Below are positions 43,780-53,430 of a stretch of DNA of 64,000 nucleotides, one piece after another; within the stretch, counting starts at the first letter, position 1, and each line of letters starts with the position of its first letter. Position numbers and translations under genes: made by a program. Source of the stretch: Nostoc sp. CCCryo 231-06 (GTDB taxonomy: Bacteria; Cyanobacteriota; Cyanobacteriia; Cyanobacteriales; Nostocaceae); NCBI GenBank assembly GCA_023522315.1, contig JAHCSU010000306.1, positions 1 through 64,000 of the forward strand. Direction: 5' to 3'. The notes under the pieces are model-generated. The model saw nothing but the letters and a program-made list of their open reading frames with translations, ran no database searches and was not told the origin of the DNA.

Positions 43780-45282
43780 TCACTCGGAATTATTGGTTTT
43801 TCTTAAGCGCACCATAAAAAAGCCATCCATGTCCCGTCGATGGGGCCAGACTTTAAAGCAACCTTGAGGGGTGCTATATGCAGAAGCAGGCGATTCAAAG
43901 CCGCTTGGAGACTCAATTTGCCAATTAGGTGACTCAGCTAGAAATGTCGAAATCACTTCTTCGTTTTCTGCTGGATGCAATGTACAGGTGGCATAAACTA
44001 GTACACCACCCGGTTTGACAAAAGTTGATGTATGTGTTATTAATTCTTTTTGCAGCACCGAAAGTTCCCGGACAGATTCTGGTGTCTGTCGCCAACGAGC
44101 ATCAGCATGACGGTGCATGGTTCCTAGTCCAGAACATGGAGCATCAAGCAATACGCGGTCTGCGGTGTTTTGAAATTCGTTGAAGTGGCGGCTGTCGCCA
44201 GTGTAAATTTGAATAGATTGTAAATTTAGCCGTTGAGAATTTTCTTGGAGTTTGCGAAGACGAGAAGGAGTGCGATCGCAAGCCCAAATTTTACCTTTAT
44301 CTGCCATTAACTCAGCAATGTGGGTTGTTTTACCCCCTGGTGCAGCACAGACATCAATTACCACCTCACCGGGTTGGGGGTCGAGCAAATGACTTACCAA
44401 TTGGGCGCTACCATCTTGTACAGTCCACCAACCTTCTTTAAAACCAGGTAGTTTTTGAATTGATCCAGCACTACCAATCAATCGTAAAGCTTGGGGTAAA
44501 TCAGGAATCCGTCTCACCAAAATACCAACAGATTGCAAAGCCGCCTCAACTTCTTCGATGGAAGTGCGAAGTGGGTTGATACGCAAGTCGATTCTTGGTG
44601 ATTGGTTCATCCATTCACACAGTTGTTCTGTCTCAGCCAAACCCAGTTGTTCTAACCAAACTTGAATAATCCAGTCAGGAAAACTGTGTAAAATTCCCAA
44701 GCGTTCCACCTGGTTTTTTACCTCATCGGGAACTGAACCTAACCCCCCAACCCCCTTCCCTACAAGGGAAGGGGGAGAATTCAAAGCCTCTCCCCTTTTA
44801 GAGGAGAGGTTTGGAGAGAGGTTTTCCATATCTGGTGAAAAGTCAGAACGTTGCACTGGGTTTTCTGAAAGTTGTAACTGATCTGCCTTTATCTTTTCTG
44901 CAAGGCGGATGTACTGGCGTAATAGACCGTTAACAAAACCCGTGAGTCCAGAAAAACCGTTTTCTTTAGCGAGTTGGACAGTAGTATTAACAGCCGCTGA
45001 GGCGGGAATACGTTCTTGATAACGCAGTTGGTAGAAACCCAGATGTAAGATTGTACGAAGGTCTGGGGGTTGTTGATGAGATTTCTTTTTGGCAAATTGG
45101 TCAATGAGAGTATCAAGAGTGCGCTGCCTTCTGACGCTCCCATAAACTAATTCTGTCAGCAAGCGGCGATCGCAATCAGGCAAACTGACTTTTTGCAGTA
45201 CTCTATCTAGGGCAACATCAGCATAAGCCCCCTTATGGACATCTCGCAGGGCGATAAAAGCTAGTTGACGGGGGTTTGTCAT
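43780..45282 (-). CDS. rsmB: 16S rRNA (cytosine-967 C5) methyltransferase, with in-frame repeat insertion
   Basis: This 500-residue enzyme methylates C967 of 16S rRNA. The N-terminal NusB-like helical domain (about 1-140) contains RQLAFIALRDVHKGAYADVA and LTELVYGSVRRQRTLD. The Rossmann-fold domain has the SAM motif DVCAAPGGKTTHIAELM, the motif IV cysteine in DAPCSGLGTMHRHAD and the catalytic cysteine in YATCTLHPAENEEV. Family length is near 450; the extra residues lie at about 151-182, encoded by a typical intergenic double-hairpin repeat that keeps the frame open. The domain linker is where this falls, so the enzyme may still work. Start ATG 45282. Confidence 0.92.
   Translation of the reverse strand: MTNPRQLAFIALRDVHKGAYADVALDRVLQKVSLPDCDRRLLTELVYGSVRRQRTLDTLIDQFAKKKSHQQPPDLRTILHLGFYQLRYQERIPASAAVNTTVQLAKENGFSGLTGFVNGLLRQYIRLAEKIKADQLQLSENPVQRSDFSPDMENLSPNLSSKRGEALNSPPSLVGKGVGGLGSVPDEVKNQVERLGILHSFPDWIIQVWLEQLGLAETEQLCEWMNQSPRIDLRINPLRTSIEEVEAALQSVGILVRRIPDLPQALRLIGSAGSIQKLPGFKEGWWTVQDGSAQLVSHLLDPQPGEVVIDVCAAPGGKTTHIAELMADKGKIWACDRTPSRLRKLQENSQRLNLQSIQIYTGDSRHFNEFQNTADRVLLDAPCSGLGTMHRHADARWRQTPESVRELSVLQKELITHTSTFVKPGGVLVYATCTLHPAENEEVISTFLAESPNWQIESPSGFESPASAYSTPQGCFKVWPHRRDMDGFFMVRLRKTNNSE
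44738..44830. repeat. Double-hairpin repeat inserted in rsmB
   Basis: Perfect stem CCCCCTTCCC (44751-44760), loop TACAA, GGGAAGGGGG (44766-44775). A second stem CCTCTCC (44787-44793) pairs with GGAGAGG (44803-44809). This is the same class of repeat found in spacers such as 20048-20160, yet here it lies inside a gene without a stop codon. Confidence 0.75.
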
Positions 45283-45345
45283 GGAAACATGATTCAGGAG
45301 TCAGGAGGCTTTTGTATTTTAACTCCCAACTCCCAACTCCTGTAC

Positions 45346-45365
45346 AGACGCGATTAATCGCGTCT
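45346..45365. terminator. Perfect 20-bp palindrome between rsmB and the invertase gene
   Basis: AGACGCGATTAATCGCGTCT lies 4 bases after the invertase stop (minus strand) and before rsmB. It could terminate the invertase message; the sequence is also a known style of Nostoc repeat. No T-run follows. Confidence 0.45.
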
Positions 45366-45368
45366 CCT

Positions 45369-46874
45369 CTATCGAGATATATACTGGTCTACACTGGCGA
45401 TTTCAAGCTCACATGCTCTAGAAACTTGTTCTGCTGGTAATTTACCAAAGCTTATTAATGGTAAATAAGTGGGGTTTGCCATCAGTTCTTTTGCTAATAA
45501 GAACCCAGTAATTGTCCAAGTTTGATATTTCCTGGCTTGTTTCCCAATCAATCGCCCTTTCTTACCGTCGTAATATTCTGGCCATTCATCTGTACTGAGG
45601 CGTCCTTGGGCAGTTTCAATAGCCTTTTGTGCAAGACTTATTTTATTAGTTTTCACCGCCGCCGCCGCTAACATCCACATTAAAACTGGCCAACTACCAG
45701 CATTATGATACGACCAGGGGATATTTTTGGGGTCACATCCAGTTACAATTCTGTATTCTTCATGTTCCAAAGCTGGGAAACAAATTTTCATTGGCATATC
45801 TCCCACCAAATCATCCCATCGTTCCTCAATGAGAGTCATAATCGCTTGTGACTGTTCTTCGGTGGCTAAGTCTGAAATGATTGCCATTAAGTTTCCGAGG
45901 GAAAAGAAGCGAGTATCTAGCTGCGACGGACCGACATTACCTGCTAAATAACCACCTTTTTTTGGTAGCCACTTATCTAATTCATAATAGGGAACAGAAT
46001 CTACATATATGTTGAACAAATTAACAGCACCCTTACCATATTCTTCGCTTTTGAAGCGATAAATTGCATTCAGGCGATTAATATCTATCCAATAATGCTG
46101 GCGAATATGAGCACATAAAAGAGGCAAACGGTTATCAATGGCTTCAACAATATCAGAATTACCTTGGCAAACTAGCAGTTCACGAGATGCACGCAATGCC
46201 GTGTAAAAGAGAACTTGTAGTTCTAGAGGATGCCCATAAATGCCCATACGACGGTCAATCATACAAGCACCATCTGGAACCAACAGCGTTGGGTACATAT
46301 CAAAACGATTCGCCAAGCAGATTTCCATGATTAACCTGATACCATTTTGGAATTCAGGTTGATAGACTAGGGAAAAATCTTCTGTGGCGATTACATAAGC
46401 ACGCAATAAAATAATCCACCATAGGCAAGAATCTACGGGTGTAACTCTAGCGATCGCATGTTCACCAAAGTCTGCTTCTAAATATTCTTCCCCATTTTCT
46501 AATACAACTTTAAAGCTAGCTGGGATTAATCCTCGTCCAGGTTTATAGGCATCTAATGCCCTTTCTTTAGGTTGTAACTTTAAGGTTTCTTCTAAGAAAT
46601 TACGAACAATATCTGTTCTACCTTTGATCAGAAAAATTAGACCTGCCGAAACAAAATCCCGAACGAAGCACTGGTCATAATTGAGAGCCTCTACAGATGC
46701 ATCATAAGCGGCTATCGTCCCAACGGGGCGTCCCTGATAGTAGAGAATTGATTTTTCTAGTGTTCGCCACGCTTCTTCGACTTCTTTTAAATTTTCAGTA
46801 GTTTCTAATTCGTTTAAGTGCATCGCCAGAATAGCTCCATTGGGATTGTGAATTTGTGGTAGATGCGTCTTCAT
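45369..46874 (-). CDS. Neutral/alkaline invertase, GH100
   Basis: This 501-residue cytoplasmic glycoside hydrolase splits sucrose to glucose and fructose. GH100 signatures are [25 protein letters not shown] (with the catalytic Asp), [24 protein letters not shown] and [19 protein letters not shown]. Length fits the family (about 460-500). In filamentous cyanobacteria such invertases control sucrose breakdown, important for feeding heterocysts. Residue M18 (46823) is a second possible start. It is monocistronic as far as can be seen. Confidence 0.92.
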   Translation of the reverse strand: MKTHLPQIHNPNGAILAMHLNELETTENLKEVEEAWRTLEKSILYYQGRPVGTIAAYDASVEALNYDQCFVRDFVSAGLIFLIKGRTDIVRNFLEETLKLQPKERALDAYKPGRGLIPASFKVVLENGEEYLEADFGEHAIARVTPVDSCLWWIILLRAYVIATEDFSLVYQPEFQNGIRLIMEICLANRFDMYPTLLVPDGACMIDRRMGIYGHPLELQVLFYTALRASRELLVCQGNSDIVEAIDNRLPLLCAHIRQHYWIDINRLNAIYRFKSEEYGKGAVNLFNIYVDSVPYYELDKWLPKKGGYLAGNVGPSQLDTRFFSLGNLMAIISDLATEEQSQAIMTLIEERWDDLVGDMPMKICFPALEHEEYRIVTGCDPKNIPWSYHNAGSWPVLMWMLAAAAVKTNKISLAQKAIETAQGRLSTDEWPEYYDGKKGRLIGKQARKYQTWTITGFLLAKELMANPTYLPLISFGKLPAEQVSRACELEIASVDQYISR

Positions 46875-47304
46875 TTATTATTTTTGCCATTCTCAGCATA
46901 ACAAAAACAATTCTTTGAATAGCAAATATAATTTGGAGATAAATTAATCAACTAAAAACGAATAAATCTGCTGACAGATGCAGCTTTATTACTAGTTAAT
47001 TTGCTTATAATGGATTACTCTTTTGGTGAATTATAGTTGTTGCTCATCACCACAAGTAGTAACATGATTCTTAAAAACAGTCACACAAGATATATTTTTA
47101 GATTATTTATTGTTCTGTTTTATGTCCAGAATCTTTGCTTTACTAAACAAAAATATATCTTCAGTGCTGTTTAGAGTTTATGTGAAGTTAAAACTGGTTG
47201 CAGTATATTTACTTGAGAAGGATTAGTTTTTGACACTAAGAAGTCAGATTATTCCCCTATATTCTAATAATTTATAACGTTTTGTCAAAATATGCAAGAT
47301 AGAT
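46875..47304. other. Spacer between invertase and WD40 genes
   Basis: This 430-base AT-rich region contains no supported gene or clear repeat. It should contain the invertase promoter on the minus strand. Confidence 0.35.
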
Positions 47305-47305
47305 G

Positions 47306-47339
47306 CCTTAAGAAGTCAAGATGTCAATACTTCTTAAGG
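47306..47339 (-). terminator. 11-bp stem hairpin after the WD40 gene
   Basis: CCTTAAGAAGT (47306-47316), a 12-base loop, ACTTCTTAAGG (47329-47339), just past the stop of the minus-strand gene at 47355. The stem is perfect; the T-run is weak. Confidence 0.5.
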
Positions 47340-47354
47340 GTTATATATTTTACC

Positions 47355-49145
47355 CTACTGACATTTGTAAGCGTTTAACTGCTCCTGGAATTCTTTATAA
47401 GCTTGATTAACTGCTTGCATTGAGGCTTTTGCGATTGTAGAACTGTTGATATCAGGATGATACAATCTTGCTAATCGAAGGTACGCAAGTTTCACATCTT
47501 TGGGGCGATCGCTCTGATTTACACCCAAGACTTCCCACCATTCCCCAGATAATACAGAGTCGAGAGTAAATTTATCAAAGCTTTGCACTTGACTCCAAAC
47601 CTTGATGCTTCCTCCATTACTGCCACTTACCAGCGTCTTACCATCAGGACTGAAAGCAACAGGACTACACCCAGAAAGACTTTGTAGTAGTTCCCCAGTA
47701 TGTAGGTTCCAAAGTTTGATCATACTGTCTCTGCTGGTACTGGCGAGGGTTTTTCCATCGGGGCTGATGGCAACAGACAAAACCGCCGTTGAGTGTCCAG
47801 TCAGAGTGGAGAGTAATTTTCCAGTTTGGAGATTCCACAGCTTTATTGTGGTGTCGGTGCTACCACTAATAAGAGTTTGACTGTTAACACTAATAACAAC
47901 TGTATTCACCGCTCCCAAATGTTCAGTGAGAATGTAACGTTGTTGCAAAGTTTTTAAATCCCAAACTCTAATTGTCTTATCAGCACTACCACTTGCAAGG
48001 ATTTTACCATTGGGACTAATGGTGACAGACAAAACTGCATCTGAGTGTCCATTCAAGGTGCGTTTTACTGTTCCTGTGTAGCGTCCCCAAATTCTAATTG
48101 TCTTATCAGCACTACCACTAATAAGAATTGCCCCATCAGGACTATATGCTACCGAGTTAACAAAGCCATTATGGCTGTAAGGAGAACTTAAATAAAAGAA
48201 TGTCCGGTGAAATTTTCTTGTGTTTATCTGCCAAGTGCTGATTTTGCAATCGACACTACCACTTGCAATCTGCTGTCCATCAGGGCTGATAGCAACAGAT
48301 AAAACTGCCTCTGCTTGTCCAGAGAAAGTGTAAAGCCATTTTCCAGTTTTCAAGTTCCACAAATTAACTTGTCTGTCATCACTGCCACTAATTAACGTAG
48401 TACCATCAGGACTGATAGCGATCGCATTAACTGCCGCTAAGTGACTTTTGAGTGTGCGTACACATTTCCAGCTTTCAGGTAGCTGGGTTGTCAGAGATAT
48501 TATTTCTGCTTCAATATTGGGAATAGAAGGTTTAGGGGTAACAAATTCTGATTTTTTCTTTAATTTAGCTTTGAGCGCCTGTAACTCATCTTCAACTTCT
48601 AAAGCAGTAAATTTTTGGTTGAAATCCTCACCAGATAAAAATAAATCTAACTCTATCCATGCTTCTAATTCCATCACTGCTTCTGAATAGGCATCCATCT
48701 GCAAAACTTTCTCTTCCATTCGCTCAAAAAGCTGTGCTGGAGTTTCGCTAATTCCCGATTCATCTAACAGTTTGGCAATCCCATAGGCGGCAAGTCCCAC
48801 TACTGCACCAATTCCCGCCATTGGTATTGCACCAATCCCAAATGCCAGCCCTACTTTAGGTGCGACTAAACCCATACCACCGACGACGCTATAAATACCA
48901 GCACCGCCGACTGCACCAATTCCCATTGTAGCGAAGGCAGCAGCATCTCCCTGTGCGATCGCATTAATTGCACCATAAGCAGCTGCACCAGCCACCGCGC
49001 CAGCAGCCACTACAGGAGTTGCACCAATTCCAACTGCACCAAATCCGCCTGCTAGTCCCATCCCGCCTACAGTTGCAGAAACACCAGCACCTGCTATGGT
49101 TCCGCCTGCAATAAAAGCTGCACCTGTTTTAGAGTTTTGTGTCAC
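47355..49145 (-). CDS. Glycine-rich hydrophobic domain, WD40 repeats and J-domain protein
   Basis: This 596-residue mosaic protein starts with about 130 residues that are Gly/Ala-rich and hydrophobic (GGMGLAGGFGAVGIGATPVV), like glycine-zipper membrane segments. A charged helical region (about 130-220) follows. Six to seven WD40 repeats (about 225-525) show the usual ISPDG-x-x-x-(I/L)-x-SGS-D-x-x-I-x-(L/V)-W pattern. The end (about 535-596) is a J-domain with the HPD tripeptide in RLARLYHPDINSS. J-domains stimulate Hsp70 ATPase, so the protein could bring a DnaK to a membrane-bound assembly. Start GTG 49145 is assumed. No partner gene is apparent. Confidence 0.82.
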   Translation of the reverse strand: MTQNSKTGAAFIAGGTIAGAGVSATVGGMGLAGGFGAVGIGATPVVAAGAVAGAAAYGAINAIAQGDAAAFATMGIGAVGGAGIYSVVGGMGLVAPKVGLAFGIGAIPMAGIGAVVGLAAYGIAKLLDESGISETPAQLFERMEEKVLQMDAYSEAVMELEAWIELDLFLSGEDFNQKFTALEVEDELQALKAKLKKKSEFVTPKPSIPNIEAEIISLTTQLPESWKCVRTLKSHLAAVNAIAISPDGTTLISGSDDRQVNLWNLKTGKWLYTFSGQAEAVLSVAISPDGQQIASGSVDCKISTWQINTRKFHRTFFYLSSPYSHNGFVNSVAYSPDGAILISGSADKTIRIWGRYTGTVKRTLNGHSDAVLSVTISPNGKILASGSADKTIRVWDLKTLQQRYILTEHLGAVNTVVISVNSQTLISGSTDTTIKLWNLQTGKLLSTLTGHSTAVLSVAISPDGKTLASTSRDSMIKLWNLHTGELLQSLSGCSPVAFSPDGKTLVSGSNGGSIKVWSQVQSFDKFTLDSVLSGEWWEVLGVNQSDRPKDVKLAYLRLARLYHPDINSSTIAKASMQAVNQAYKEFQEQLNAYKCQ

Positions 49146-49264
49146 TGTCTAATGTTTTTTTGAAATTTTTTAGAGTCATCAGATTTTGTCTGAGTACAGC
49201 TAGGGAAAACTCTGCGTTACGTTGTGTTCGCTTGCGTTTCCAAAAAGTAACTTTTACGCACTCA

Positions 49265-49663
49265 TTACCAAATAACCGTAACTAATCCTGATGCCGTTAT
49301 ATTTGAATCACAGGTTAATAGTTGCACTTCATCACCTTTACTTGCTAAAACTAGCGCAGTTGCAGTAATTTGTCTATCGTGCATTTCATTAATAGCAGAT
49401 AAACTCATAGTTGTTTCAATTACATCTTTGTCAAGTGGATAAATCACCACACGGGGATCAGCTTCAACTGCTGAAAGCAAATTTTTGGCAGAAGGAATAG
49501 ATGTTCTTCCTCTCTCAACAATCCAAACAGCTTCGGCTAATGTTGTAGCTGGTATAACTAACTGGGAATCAGGATTAGAAAGAATAGCATTGGCATTAGC
49601 ACCTAATCGGGAATTTCCTTCGAGAAACCAGATCAGAGCATGAGTATCAATCACGTACTTCAT
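49265..49663 (-). CDS. PIN-domain toxin, VapC-like
   Basis: This 132-residue protein is a PIN-domain ribonuclease. Acidic active-site residues are visible: Asp6 in YVIDTHALIWF, Glu near 44 in TLAEAVWIVERG, and the later Asp pair around HDRQI and TCDSNI. Such toxins cut tRNA or rRNA when freed from their antitoxin. It begins 6 bases after the small antitoxin-like gene, so both lie in one operon as in type II toxin-antitoxin modules. Its size is normal. Confidence 0.85.
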   Translation of the reverse strand: MKYVIDTHALIWFLEGNSRLGANANAILSNPDSQLVIPATTLAEAVWIVERGRTSIPSAKNLLSAVEADPRVVIYPLDKDVIETTMSLSAINEMHDRQITATALVLASKGDEVQLLTCDSNITASGLVTVIW

Positions 49664-49669
49664 GATTAC

Positions 49670-49903
49670 CTATGACCAATCTAATCCGTCTTCGGTATCT
49701 CCATGAAATTCAGTAATGTGAAAATCTTTTTCTGTTGATTGTTTATTTCCAGAAAACATACCAACCTGCATTATAAGCTTTGGGTTTTGAGATTTTTTTG
49801 GTTCTATAAAAGTGACAATAACACGGCTTTCTGATACATTAGATGGTAATTCTGAGAGTTGTATCTTGCCGTTCTTATATACTCCTTCAATAGATTGCAA
49901 CAT
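49670..49903 (-). CDS. Antitoxin-like partner of the PIN toxin
   Basis: The 77-residue product starts with a beta-rich segment (QSIEGVYKNGKIQLSELPSN, then SRVIVTFIE), like AbrB/DUF104-type antitoxins. Its acidic, flexible C-terminus (TEFHGDTEDGLDWS) could wrap the toxin. Order (antitoxin first, 6-base gap to the toxin) fits the type II pattern. Exact family is uncertain. It likely binds its own promoter, but no operator stands out. Confidence 0.72.
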   Translation of the reverse strand: MLQSIEGVYKNGKIQLSELPSNVSESRVIVTFIEPKKSQNPKLIMQVGMFSGNKQSTEKDFHITEFHGDTEDGLDWS

Positions 49904-50018
49904 TAGTATTTACCAAATTTGTACTCAGATAAATTATAAAGTTAATCCTAAAAAGATGCCGATTTGCTTAAAAACATCAAATTTTTGGGCTGTACTGGCG
50001 CGATCGCGTGTGGGTTCC

Positions 50019-50182
50019 TTACCCATGTTCCAGCTTATCAGCCAATACACGCAGAGCTAATGCTTGAACTCTAGCAACTGCTTCTTCTTGTGTCTGCCCA
50101 TAAGCCAGTACACCAGGAAAACCAATCACTTCAGCTTATTGCGTCCATACTCTTCTTTTTCAATCTATATCGTGAAGTTCAT
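50019..50182 (-). pseudogene. HicB-family antitoxin, decayed
   Basis: The minus-strand translation from ATG 50182 gives MNFTI, a stop codon, then IEKEEYGR. After a frame change near 50130 it continues AEVIGFPGVLAYGQTQEEAV and ARVQALALRVLADKLEHG, then a stop at 50019. This matches the HicB antitoxin core (E-I-P-x-L-PG-V-x-A-x-G-x-T-x-x-EA). One nonsense codon, one indel and loss of the tail make it a pseudogene. No hicA is next to it. Confidence 0.7.
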
Positions 50183-50236
50183 AGCCAGTAAAGGTATTGT
50201 AATAAAAGCGATTCCTGGATAAAACAAAAAATTTAT

Positions 50237-51436
50237 ATGACCTCAGTTGATTCTAGCAAGCACAAAAAAGCCAGAGCCTTAAAATCTACCAGCCGCCGCC
50301 CTGCTAAAGAACTCTGTAGCGAGTGCGGACTGTGCGATACATACTATATTCACTATGTCAAGGAAGCCTGCGCTTTTATTAATCAGCAAATAGGCGAACT
50401 TGAAGAAGAAACGCACACGCGATCGCGCCATCTCGAAAACCCCGATGAGCTATACTTTGGTGTTCACCAAGACATGATGGCGGCGCGGAAACAACAGCCC
50501 ATCGAAGGCGCACAATGGACGGGTATTGTTAGCAGCATTGCTATTGAAATGCTCAATCGCGGCATAGTTGAAGGTGTCGTCTGTGTGCAAAATACCAAAG
50601 AAGACCGCTTTCAACCCATGCCTATCATCGCTCGTACCCCAGAAGAAATACTAGCAGCGCGGGTAAATAAACCAACTCTTTCCCCGAACCTTTCCGTATT
50701 GGAACAGATAGAAAAATCGGGGATGAAGCGACTATTAGTAATTGGTGTTGGTTGCCAAATCCAGGCGCTACGAGCTGTAGAAAAACAACTTGGCTTAGAA
50801 AAGCTGTATGTTTTGGGTACGCCCTGCGTAGATAATGTTAACCGCGCCGGACTGCAAAAATTCTTAGAAACCACCAGCCGATCGCCTGAGACAGTTGTGC
50901 ATTACGAATTCATGCAAGACTTCCGCGTTCACTTCAAACATGAGGATGGCTCAACAGAAACAGTGCCTTTCTTTGGTTTGAAGACAAACCAACTCAAAGA
51001 TGTCTTTGCCCCATCCTGTATGAGTTGCTTCGATTACGTCAACTCCCTAGCCGATTTAGTTGTTGGCTACATGGGCGCACCCTTCGGCTGGCAATGGATT
51101 GTAGTTAGAAATGACACAGGTAAGGAAATGCTGGATTTGGTGAAAGACCAGTTAGATACTCAACCAGTGATGTCTAAAGGCAACCGCAAAGAAGCTGTAC
51201 AGCAAAGTATTCCTGCTTACGATAAAGGCGTTACCCTCCCGATGTGGGCAGCAAAACTGATGGGTGTGGTGATCGAAAAAATCGGCCCCAAAGGTCTAGA
51301 ATATGCGCGGTTTTCGATTGATTCTCACTTTACTCGGAATTATTTGTATGTAAAGCGAAATCATCCAGAGAAATTAGAAGCGCACGTTCCAGAGTTTGCC
51401 AAGCGTATTGTTGGGCAGTATAAGTTACCAGAATAG
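50237..51436 (+). CDS. bciB: FrhB-family Fe-S reductase, BciB-like 8-vinyl reductase
   Basis: This 399-residue flavin/iron-sulfur protein belongs to the coenzyme F420 hydrogenase beta-subunit (FrhB) family. Cysteine motifs are CSECGLCDTYY near residue 27, IGVGCQIQALR, LGTPCVDNVNR and the Cys pair in SCMSCFDYVN. In cyanobacteria this family member (Slr1923-like) is the ferredoxin-dependent 3,8-divinyl chlorophyllide 8-vinyl reductase of chlorophyll synthesis. 7-hydroxymethyl chlorophyll reductase is a close relative and remains an alternative. ATG 50237 is the first start. The gene is monocistronic, following the hicB relic on the opposite strand. Confidence 0.82.
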   Translation: MTSVDSSKHKKARALKSTSRRPAKELCSECGLCDTYYIHYVKEACAFINQQIGELEEETHTRSRHLENPDELYFGVHQDMMAARKQQPIEGAQWTGIVSSIAIEMLNRGIVEGVVCVQNTKEDRFQPMPIIARTPEEILAARVNKPTLSPNLSVLEQIEKSGMKRLLVIGVGCQIQALRAVEKQLGLEKLYVLGTPCVDNVNRAGLQKFLETTSRSPETVVHYEFMQDFRVHFKHEDGSTETVPFFGLKTNQLKDVFAPSCMSCFDYVNSLADLVVGYMGAPFGWQWIVVRNDTGKEMLDLVKDQLDTQPVMSKGNRKEAVQQSIPAYDKGVTLPMWAAKLMGVVIEKIGPKGLEYARFSIDSHFTRNYLYVKRNHPEKLEAHVPEFAKRIVGQYKLPE

Positions 51437-51492
51437 AAGAGGACAAAGAAAATCTGGGGAGTTTTTTCTAGTCCCGATTCCCCATTTTCTAC

Positions 51493-53430
51493 TCAGTTAT
51501 AACTACTAGCTTGACGAGTAAACATCAAGTGATACTGTCCGCCTTGTGCCATTAGTTCATCATGAGTGCCTACCTCGATAATTTGACCGTGTTCTAGGAC
51601 TACTACTCGGTCTGCTAGTTTTGCTAAGGCGAGGCGATGGCTAACTACAACGGCTATTCTCCCCTTCGCCAGGCTACGCAAAATATTGTAAATCTCATGT
51701 TCTGTTTTCGGATCAAGGTTCGCTGTTGGCTCGTCAAGTATGACTAGTTCGGCTGGAGACAGTCGCAACAAAGCACGCGCAATTGCTAATCTTTGCCATT
51801 GTCCTCCTGATAGATCAATACCGCCTTCTAGCTGTTTGCCCAAGAGGGTTTCTAAACCATGATCTAGCTTTTCAATTACTCTAGCCAAACCAGCCTCAGC
51901 GATCGCTTTCGTAATCGCGTCGTCATCCTGTATCTTAGGTAAATCCCCAAAGGCAACATTTTCCCGCACGGTAGTCGGAAAACGAGCGTAATCTTGCATG
52001 ACTACATCAATCCGCGATCGCAAATCTTCTAATGGGAGCGATCGTAAATCCTGCCCATTCCAAATAATCGCACCTTGGCTAGGGTCATAGAGGCGACATA
52101 ATAATTTTGCTAATGTGGTCTTGCCAGCACCATTCTCACCCACAAGTACAATCATCTCGTTGGGGTGAATCGTCAGGTTGATGTTTTTGAGGATTGAGAC
52201 ATCGCTATTAGGATAGGTAAAGGATAGATTTTCGATGTAAATACCCGTCTGCGATGCTTCATACTCAGTTGCATTCACACCTGATAAAGCTTGCCGATGA
52301 TCAGATGAATTATTCCCATTTTTTTGAAATTTCCGATTGTTAACAGCCGATTCCCTGACTTTTCCTGATACCTTTGTTACTGACTTTGATTGAGAACCAG
52401 ACAACTGTGGCTCTAACTCCAAAAGCTGGAAAATAGGTGTCGTTGCTAGTGCAATATTATACAACTCTGACCCGCCAGACATCAGATTTTCCAAACTCCG
52501 ATGCACTTCCAAAATTACCCCGGTGTAAAGCGCCAAATCCCCCAAAGTATGGGTTCCACCGATCACTCCCTGGACTACGTATATATATGGCAACGCCAAA
52601 CCTAAACCACTCAATAAAGACCAGCCAATAACGGCTGTTGTCCCCCGACGGCGGATTTGTTGCATTGCCCGAAAAATAGTCCGGTAAAGCCCGTGCCAGC
52701 GTTCTAATAGTAAGGTTTGCAAGCTAAATAAGCGTATTTCTTTGGCGTATGTCTCTCCGGTTAAAACCGTTTTATATAAGTTCATTTCACGAAGAACACT
52801 CGCTTGGGTTCTTTCTACTCCCCAAACTTGCTTACGGTATTTCATCTGCACATACATCACAGGGGTAACGCAGCTAAACAAAATTAGGGGTACCCACCAA
52901 GCAAGAGACACCAAAAGCAGTATGGCTGGAATGAAGATAAAAACTCCCTCTAACATCGTCACAAGCCTCATACAAAGCTCTGGAAGCCGTTGCACTCCCT
53001 TTTCGGTCAACTGCACCAAATTGAGCAAATCGGGTGTTTCAAACAGCGCAATATCTTCAAAAGTGGCAACCTTCTCAATTACTTGTCCTTGGACAAAACC
53101 GGAAATGCGGTCGCGCAGTGAAGTATATACAAAGGGATTGATGTTAGCGATCGCATCACTCACCAAATTTATCAGCAGTGAACCTGCAATACTGGAGAGT
53201 AGCAATGGTTGGGCAAGTATCAGGGCGATCGCATTCTGCGTTGTCCCGGCGCTCAATAAGCGGGTTATTTCATCAATGATCACCTTGTTGAGCCAAATGG
53301 CGATCGCTGGGCCTGCACCACCCAATAATGTCAAAATTGTCACATAGCGTAGCTCCTTTGGAACTACCTGCATCACCGTTACCACACTGCGGCGAAATGC
53401 TTGGAATGGAGAAATTTCTATGATTTGCAT
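51493..53430 (-). CDS. ABC exporter, fused permease and ATPase
   Basis: This 645-residue half-transporter begins with a six-helix membrane domain (about 20-340). A polar insert (about 350-385, KSVTKVSGKVRESAVNNRKF) follows, then an ATP-binding domain (about 395-640) with Walker A GENGAGKTTLAKLL, signature LSGGQWQRLAIARALL, Walker B LVILDEPTANLD and the H-loop VVSHR. It most resembles type I exporters of lipids, peptides or drugs, working as a dimer. The substrate is not predictable. ATG 53430 is followed by normal sequence. No neighbour hints at a substrate. Confidence 0.88.
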   Translation of the reverse strand: MQIIEISPFQAFRRSVVTVMQVVPKELRYVTILTLLGGAGPAIAIWLNKVIIDEITRLLSAGTTQNAIALILAQPLLLSSIAGSLLINLVSDAIANINPFVYTSLRDRISGFVQGQVIEKVATFEDIALFETPDLLNLVQLTEKGVQRLPELCMRLVTMLEGVFIFIPAILLLVSLAWWVPLILFSCVTPVMYVQMKYRKQVWGVERTQASVLREMNLYKTVLTGETYAKEIRLFSLQTLLLERWHGLYRTIFRAMQQIRRRGTTAVIGWSLLSGLGLALPYIYVVQGVIGGTHTLGDLALYTGVILEVHRSLENLMSGGSELYNIALATTPIFQLLELEPQLSGSQSKSVTKVSGKVRESAVNNRKFQKNGNNSSDHRQALSGVNATEYEASQTGIYIENLSFTYPNSDVSILKNINLTIHPNEMIVLVGENGAGKTTLAKLLCRLYDPSQGAIIWNGQDLRSLPLEDLRSRIDVVMQDYARFPTTVRENVAFGDLPKIQDDDAITKAIAEAGLARVIEKLDHGLETLLGKQLEGGIDLSGGQWQRLAIARALLRLSPAELVILDEPTANLDPKTEHEIYNILRSLAKGRIAVVVSHRLALAKLADRVVVLEHGQIIEVGTHDELMAQGGQYHLMFTRQASSYN

